Positions 58,173 through 64,000 of a stretch of 64,000 bases of DNA are shown piece by piece; the first letter of the stretch is position 1, and the number at the start of each line of letters is the position of its first letter. The translations under genes were made by a program, and so were the position numbers. The stretch spans positions 77,359,976 to 77,423,975 of the forward strand of contig OX352765.1 of NCBI GenBank assembly GCA_947095585.1. The letters run 5' to 3'. The notes under the pieces were generated by a model. The model was not told the origin of the DNA. It searched no databases and saw only the letters and a list, made by a program, of their open reading frames with translations. This DNA is from Nephrocerus scutellatus (lineage: Eukaryota > Arthropoda > Insecta > Diptera > Pipunculidae).

Positions 58173-58463
58173 GTGGGCGCCGTGGCTCAGTGGAAGTGCG
58201 CGTGGCTACTGAGCAGGAGGTTCGCAGTTCGAATTCCAGTAACCAAAAGTATTTTTCACGGTGTCCCACCTCTCGCGAATGGGTGACAAATGTTCCCGAG
58301 AGTTATAACTTTTTTCGGAAAGCTTCTCGAATCGCCTTTCGGAGCTGACCTTAAATTGTAGGTCCCTTCCATTTGTGTCCAAAAATATAAATGCGCAACA
58401 CAAATGGTCGCGAGAAGCTAGGCCTTGGACCGTAATGCTCTGTCGCGCCGAATATTATTATTA
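58173..58463 (+). mobile_element. full-length tRNA-derived SINE, copy 2
   Basis: Same head, body and ATT tail as copy 1, with scattered differences. A box TGGCTCAGTGG and B box GTTCGAATTCC are visible. It is flanked by an exact 14-bp duplication, TCATTTAGTTACGT, at 58159-58172 and 58464-58477. Inserted in the RTE-like fragment. Confidence 0.9.
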
Positions 58464-58609
58464 TCATTTAGTTACGTATCCCTAAACTCTTGGCTTGGTT
58501 TGCCTCGCAATTTTACTCGTAAATTCTACCGAAAAGACATTCCGGGCAGGCGCAACTGTGCGCGTATTTCCGGTTCCATGCTTCTTTCGGTTGCGAAAAT
58601 ATACGATTC

Positions 58610-58975
58610 ATCCTTAAAATTTAAGGCGCAGGGACATGAGTCGCAATATTAACTTTTGGGACTTATGACCCACTTAAATGAGACATAAGTCCCAAATAGA
58701 ATTATGGACTTTTGTCCCAACCGATCGGGGGACATAAGTTCAAAAATTTTTTGTCGAAAATGGGACATAAGTCCCAAATTTTCGGAGAGATAATAATTTA
58801 AAAAATAATGTGTGGACTTTCATTTCATACATAAAATAGCTCCTTTTAAAAGGCGCAGGGATATAAGACCCAACATATTTTTTTGGACTTATGTCCCGAT
58901 GGGGTCGAACATTAGTCCCTAATTCGATTTGGGATCTTAAGTGGGACATAAGTCTCAATTTTTGTCCTTGTGCCA
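58610..58975. repeat. GGGACATAAGTCCC palindrome-rich repeat
   Basis: Six or more copies of GGGACATAAGTCCC, its partner GGGACTTATGTCCC or half-sites, in both orientations. Two AAGGCGCAGGGA marks 227 bases apart suggest two diverged units. The short ORF on the minus strand is a by-product. Confidence 0.75.
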
Positions 58976-59045
58976 ATATTTAAAGGATTGTATTTCTTCA
59001 AATTTACGTTTCACTACCTTTTTGTGGGTCTAATGTTGAATCTTA

Positions 59046-59580
59046 AGTATGCTTGCTTGCTTTTAACTATACTGCCAGAAAATATGTGATAAATATAAAT
59101 GATTCAATCGCTCGAACCCAAGGGTTTTTTTTATGGTTTTACAATGAACTGTTTACCAATTTACAAAAAGGTATAATCGATATAATTTCGATACTTACAC
59201 ATAAGAGTACATACACCCTTAATAACAATCTGATAAACGTCCGTTGCATAAATGTGTGGGATTCAGTTAATTAGGGATAATGCTCTTTTTAATTATTGAA
59301 TGATATTCTAATATGTATATACTCGTATTACCAATTAGGACTGAATAGAACAACAGAGAAGAAGAGAAGCAACACTCGCTTAATGACCTTAATTATATTG
59401 AAGAAATGTTAATTCGAACTTTTTTGGTTTACTATATGTACAATATTCCAAAAGGAAATAAAAATGAGATGGATTTTGGATCGTTTTTTTAACCAACATT
59501 TCTATATGCAGAAAGTTCTACCTTTGACATTTATAATACTATTTATTTTATTGACTAATAAAAAACCTATTATAATAAAC
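59046..59580. other. no gene recognised
   Basis: AT-rich; a 73-codon ORF at 59053 has no domain. Confidence 0.35.
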
Positions 59581-59585
59581 TACTC

Positions 59586-59628
59586 ACACTCAGTGGAGGA
59601 CATCACGCAAATTCTATGTGAGTGTCCT
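59586..59628 (+). mobile_element. tiny LOA-like fragment
   Basis: SVEDITQILCECP parallels the cysteine motif [13 protein letters not shown] of the copy at 53250. It is cut by the mariner-like end that follows. Confidence 0.4.
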
Positions 59629-60305
59629 AAAGGGTGGGCCATTTGTTGGGTCTTTTTAAACTACATATAATAAAATAAATAAATAAAATAGTGACAGATT
59701 TTTAGTGCCAAACTTCCGCGGTACCGATTTACGCTTGAACTACGTTGGAAAATACTGAAAAAGTATTTTCAATGTAAGTGTTGTGTTGTCGAAACAGTGT
59801 GAAATTTTAAAATAATTTTCGTTAAAAGTAGCATTAACAATGGCTTATGTTCGCAAGTTTGTGAAAAAATGTTGTGAGATTTTTATGATAATTGATAACA
59901 TAAGTGATCATCGTATTCTTTTGTCAAGCTACTGCTGCTACCAAAACTGCGAGCTTAAAACAAAGAATGCAACTCATCTTCGATCTCAGCAATTGAATAT
60001 TAGTCGCAATAGCCTGAGGATAATTTTTCATGAAGACCATGAATTATTCGCTAATCAGGTCCACCTTATTCATGCATTGAAGCATAATAATCACCTGCTC
60101 CGTTATCGCTTATCTGCTTGGGCTTTAGAACAACTGGAAATTGACGTTGAGTTTGCTTAAAAAGATTATTTTTTCAGATGAAGCGCATTTGCTCACCGAC
60201 TCTCACCGACTATGCAAAAAAGTAAAACTCTCTCAAGGTTCGGTAAACCCACACATAATCGTAAAGAAGCCTATGCGTCCTCATGACTGTAAGACTTTGG
60301 TATAG
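59629..60305 (+). mobile_element. Tc1/mariner-type transposase fragment, 3' truncated
   Basis: Left end AAGGGTGGGCCATTTGTTG follows a TA. The ORF at 59840 begins MAYVRKFVKK and has LRSQQLNISRNSLRIIFHED and RYRLSAWALEQLEIDVEF. A shifted frame gives IIFSDEAH near 60167. The sequence stops soon after. No right end was seen. Confidence 0.65.
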
Positions 60306-61400
60306 GAGGGTGGCCCATTTTTAGAGTCTCATATGAAAAATAAAAACCCAGGATAAGGTTTTGCGGCAATATACAATAAATATTCAATTATAAAGAAGAC
60401 AATGAAATTTAGGTAGAGTTTTGCAGCTTCTTTGACAATTCAGCATTATACCCCTGCAATGAATCGTTGTGGGATAGAATAAAGTCTAACATATGCTGAT
60501 TAAACTTAGCCACTCTTTTTTGTCAATGGAAAAGTTCATGTGAAACAATCAAAGTACTCTTAATTTTGGCATTGGAACTCAAAATTATTAAGAACGCGTA
60601 AAAATGTATACAACGAATCCAAACTTCACCAGGTTAAAGCCCTGTCACGTAATAAGTGTCACGAACAAATATAAATAAAGTGCTGGAAAGTACACATCCG
60701 CGATCTTTTAAAAGGAATAGGGAAGAATAAAATTTACACTGCTCCATTATCGTTAAAGATATTCGCAAAAGAAGGAAGAAAAGTTCTTAAGCGCAAAATT
60801 TGACAAAAGAAAAGAAAACATACTCGTATGTAACTAATAGTGCAAGCGCATGGAAAACGCAATAACCACAAACTCATTTTGCAGATATGAAACTATGCCA
60901 GACTCACGCGGCTCACGCCGCTATCAACTCAAAGTCGTCGGCAGATAGATGGGATGAAAGAATGTATAGTATATTAGGGGAACATATGCAAATCGTATTA
61001 AGCACTTGCCAACTGGGAAAGTGTCCAGTGATTGCATGTCGCCTTTGGAAACTCACAAAAGAACAAACAACTATCACCGGAAATTACTGATTACAGAATC
61101 AGTGAATACTATCCACATGCAAAATCATTTTGTTGTGTACGATGTGCTTCTTTCCGTTTTGTAATGCTAAACGTACATTCAAGACTAAAGCTGTGGTAGT
61201 TAATGGCTTTAAAGTATATCACACCTGAAAAATCGCTCTTTTTAGTTTTTTCAAACAAATAACAGATTGAAAGAAATAAGAAAGGGAAGACGAACATATC
61301 CTTTATCATCTCAGAATAACTTAATTCTTGAATCGAACATAAGAGACGTTTTTTCTTAATATTTTAGTTTTAGTTTACTTTAGGAGGAAATCTTTAACGA
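60306..61400. other. no gene recognised; second mariner-like tip at its left
   Basis: GGAGGGTGGCCCATTTTTAG at 60306 resembles the left tip at 59629 in direct orientation. The rest is AT-rich with short ORFs lacking domains. Confidence 0.35.
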
Positions 61401-61404
61401 ATTT

Positions 61405-61690
61405 CCATAGGTTAGGTTAGGTAAAGGTGGCTGTCTGTGCAACCGACACATTGTGATACCACATGGATCAGGAAAAATTCCGTCCACCTACTCGATGAAC
61501 CAATTAGAGCTTCGTATGAAGCGTAGGAGACTACCAATGTCAATGTCAGTGTCAATGTTGATGAGATCTTAAGTGTCGTTGTAAATATGGAGTTTACGTT
61601 TTGGGAGAGGGCTGGACAAGTACAGAGAAGGAGAACGGCGGTCTCCTACTCCTTCTCATCCATGCAGCTTATTCTTTACTTTTTTATGTC
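61405..61690 (-). mobile_element. LOA-like 3' end with TTAGG-like terminus
   Basis: GGTTAGGTTAGG, then ATTGTGATACCACATGGATC and ACTCGATGAACCAATTAGAG match the same stretch of the copy at 23945-24070. The coding part is reduced to a short segment. Confidence 0.65.
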
Positions 61691-64000
61691 CTATATTCTC
61701 TTGTGGGTTATAGGAACTCTACTATGCCTACGCGCCATCTTGTGAGGTTTCTGGCAATGAGCCTTAGCTCTCTCCAACTCTTCCCCAATTGCTGTGACTC
61801 CTCCTCAACTGTTCTGCACCATGTATTTCTCGGACGACCCTTTCTTCTACCATCCTGAGATAACGGATTCCATTGCATTGCGTAGTTTGCTATGAAACTG
61901 TCGCCTTTTCGGAGTGTATGACCAATCCACTGCCACTTCCGTCGTTGGATGGTTGTGCCTATTAGTTCCTGACCCGTTCTCTGGTAAAGATGTTCGTTAG
62001 AGATACGGTTAGGCCAGAAAACCCTTAAGATGTTCCGTAGGCACCTATTTACGAACGTTTGTAATCTTTTTGTGATAGTAGCGGTCACCTTCCAAGTGCT
62101 GCACCCATACAACAGCACAGATTCAACATTTGAACGGAACAGTCGCAGCTTGGTGTTTAAGCTGATCGCATTGCTTCGCCATATAATGAACATCATTCCA
62201 AACACTGATTTGGCTTTGCCGCTTCGGTTGACAATGTCCTGTTCGGTACCACCTTCGGTCGAGACAATACTCCCAAGATATTGGGAGGCTGTCCAGCAAT
62301 GTTAACTTGAGTTACTGAGTTAGTGCCGGTGTTGATGATTTTGGTTTTGGCGGTATTCATCTTCAAACCAGCAACATTTGCCTCCCTTTCCACAGTTGTT
62401 GTCATTTGGTGCAGCTCCATAATTCTGTGTGAGAGTAAACAAACGTCGGCAGCGTAGTCCAGATGTTTGAGTTGAGATGTAAGAGTCCAACGAATTCCTC
62501 CGTTTCCAGTAGATAAAGCTGCGCGAAGTACATCGCTAATCACCACCAAAAAAAGTATCGGCGATGAAATGCAACCTTGTCGTACACCACTTAGGATTTT
62601 TTTTATTTATAATTCGCGCATGCTTCAAGGGGTTCGCACCCTTATAATGCTCGGCTATATGCTTGGCACAGCGTGGGCGTTAAGGAAGAGCAGGAGAAAA
62701 GTGGAGATGTCATGAGCTTGTGTTTTGAATGCCTGTGGATCATAGTGATGTGGGAAGAAGAGTTTTGTACGGCTGAAGAACGAATCGCTGAATTTACCTG
62801 TACGTCCGAAGATGGGCTTGAGGGTAAACTGATGAGCATTTAGAGCGCCACGAGTATTGCAGTTGAATTCAAGGAGAGGTGGCATGACGCTGACAGCTTT
62901 CCTCCATGCAGCACATAACATTTAGAGACACCATAGGTTATTTTAATAATAGCTATAAGTTTATCGGGTATACCTTTCTGCGCAAGGCGAGCCAGATAAA
63001 CTGTCTGTTGACACTGTCAAACGCCTTCTCAAAATCGATGAACAGTAGGTGCAGTGGTGACCGGGATTCAACGCACTGTTCAATAATGATCCACTCAAGT
63101 ACTACTTTGGCTATTATCTTTGCAACTGCAGGAAGAACGCAAATGCCTCTCCAGTTTTCGCACGCCATAAGACTACCTTTTTAGGGAGCTTGACAATCAC
63201 TCCCTTCTTCCACTCGTCGGGGAAACTTTCTGCCTTCCAAGCTCTCTCTACAAGAGGATATAAAAGCTCTGCTGATGTCGTTGGAGCGGCACGCAGAAGC
63301 TCTGCGGGTATACCGTCTAGTCCTACCGACTTGTTGTTCTTTAGTGCGTTGTTCTTTAGAGTGTATCGACCTAATTTTTACTGGGAGTTGAGGTGCGAAT
63401 TCGGGAAATTGTTATTTCCGGCAGCTCCGTTTGATTTTCATATCTTTGGCGAATACACGTTTAAGGACCGTAGAAAAATACTCCTTCCATCGCTTGAGCT
63501 GATCCTCATCTGAAACGAGCACTGCACCATCTAGGCCTTTCACCGGGTGTTAGCTAGAGCGATGACCACCTGTCAGCTCTTTGGTGATTCTGTAAAAGGT
63601 TCTGCTATCCCACCTTCTCGCTGCTTCCTCTGCTTCTGATGTCAGGTTGTTAATATAATTACTTTTGTCACGTCTTACACTACGCTGCACTTCTCTCATT
63701 TGGCTTCGATACAGGGACTCTAGCTCGATCCTCGCTGCTGCTTGGGTATCTAAATACAATAAGAGCTTTAAGTAGCTTACGTTCTTCAATAGGCCTCCAG
63801 GTATCCTCGGTAAGCCACATGCTGTTCCTTGCCTGGATTTTACAATACTTTCCCCTACAGATGTGAAAACATTTTTCACAGCTTTCCAATGTTCTCGGGT
63901 GGTTGTCGGCAGTGAGCTGCTGGTTGCTTCCACTCCTTGCGATAAATGATCCTTAATTGTTGGCGTACTGGGGGGATCTTTACCCGGTCGATGTTATACC
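61691..64000 (-). mobile_element. RTE-like retrotransposon, broken by a jockey tail; continues past window
   Basis: Minus strand from 64000 down: linker (REVQRSVRRDKSNYINNLTS, 63690), RT (FRPNR region lost; LLFIDFEKAFDSVNRQFIW near 63040), then after the interruption LKHLDYAADVCLLSHR (catalytic YAAD for YADD, 62465), LYGCSTWKVTATITKRLQTF (62110), and [20 protein letters not shown] with GRRKGRPRNTW to about 61830. Closely related to the plus-strand copy at 43635. Confidence 0.85.
62597..62925 (-). mobile_element. jockey-like 3' tail inserted in the RTE copy
   Basis: The minus strand has LLEFNCNTRGALNAHQFTLK and GRTGKFSDSFFSRTKLFFPH, the jockey carboxy end, followed by the shared 3' end and a run of A (TTTTTTT on the plus strand at 62598). 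Both flanks are RTE coding sequence. Confidence 0.7.

Larger units (their letters stand above)
58105..59045 (-). mobile_element. RTE-like fragment interrupted by a SINE and a palindromic repeat
   Basis: 58105-58158 and 58478-58600 match the 3' region of the copy at 50410-50960 (GTCCGGTC..CCTCCC, ATCCCTAAACTCT, GTGCGCGTATTTC..GTTCCATGCT). 58980-59045 matches 50996-51060 (AAAGGATTG, CTAATGTTGAATCTT). The order is preserved, so the intervening blocks are insertions, with some internal loss. Confidence 0.6.

Overview
This is eukaryotic DNA from a higher fly. Three conserved single-copy insect genes can be reconstructed exon by exon, all on the minus strand and all with GT..AG introns and dipteran codon use. 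Many of the spaces between and inside them are filled with decayed transposable elements. The density of jockey-like, RTE-like and I/LOA-like retroelements, Tc1/mariner and hAT-type elements and a tRNA-derived SINE suggests an acalyptrate fly with an expanded genome, possibly a tephritid. The genus cannot be fixed from the sequence. The window has one 200-base assembly gap (46413-46612).

Gene layout, in transcriptional order from high to low coordinate: (1) Frl, an FMNL-type formin, 56568 to 37725. Seven coding exons are present and the amino-terminal exon(s) lie outside the window or were not recognised. (2) Taf6, the histone-fold subunit of TFIID, 33284 to 31215, six exons, 583 residues, complete. 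(3) Pex1, the peroxisomal AAA+ ATPase (l(3)70Da in Drosophila), 26088 to 12204, twelve exons, 1008 residues, complete. The three gene products have unrelated jobs (actin nucleation, transcription initiation, peroxisomal receptor recycling). I see no operon-like link, only shared orientation.

Region by region: 1-12200 is intergenic and repeat-rich. It holds a Ty3/gypsy remnant, a possible LTR, a complete hAT-type non-autonomous element with an exact 8-bp target duplication, mariner debris, an I-like RNase H fragment and an A/C-rich minisatellite. 12204-26088 is Pex1, whose introns 3, 6 and 10 are swollen by retroelements. 26089-31214 is intergenic, with minisatellites, jockey fragments and one unassigned 152-codon ORF. 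31215-33284 is Taf6. 33285-37724 is intergenic plus the Frl 3' UTR, with an array of roughly 140-bp units rich in ACGCG/CGCGT. 37725-56568 is Frl, with nested retroelements in its introns and an almost intact-length mariner (54435-55741). 56569-64000 is upstream of the Frl exons seen here, probably another Frl intron. It holds two SINE copies with exact target duplications, a palindrome-rich repeat interrupting an RTE copy, and an RTE element broken by a jockey tail.

I did not find a convincing new biological system. The best signals are the mobile elements with exact boundaries and several repeat families that recur in the window without a coding explanation. Family names for mobile elements come from motif recognition only; no database was searched.
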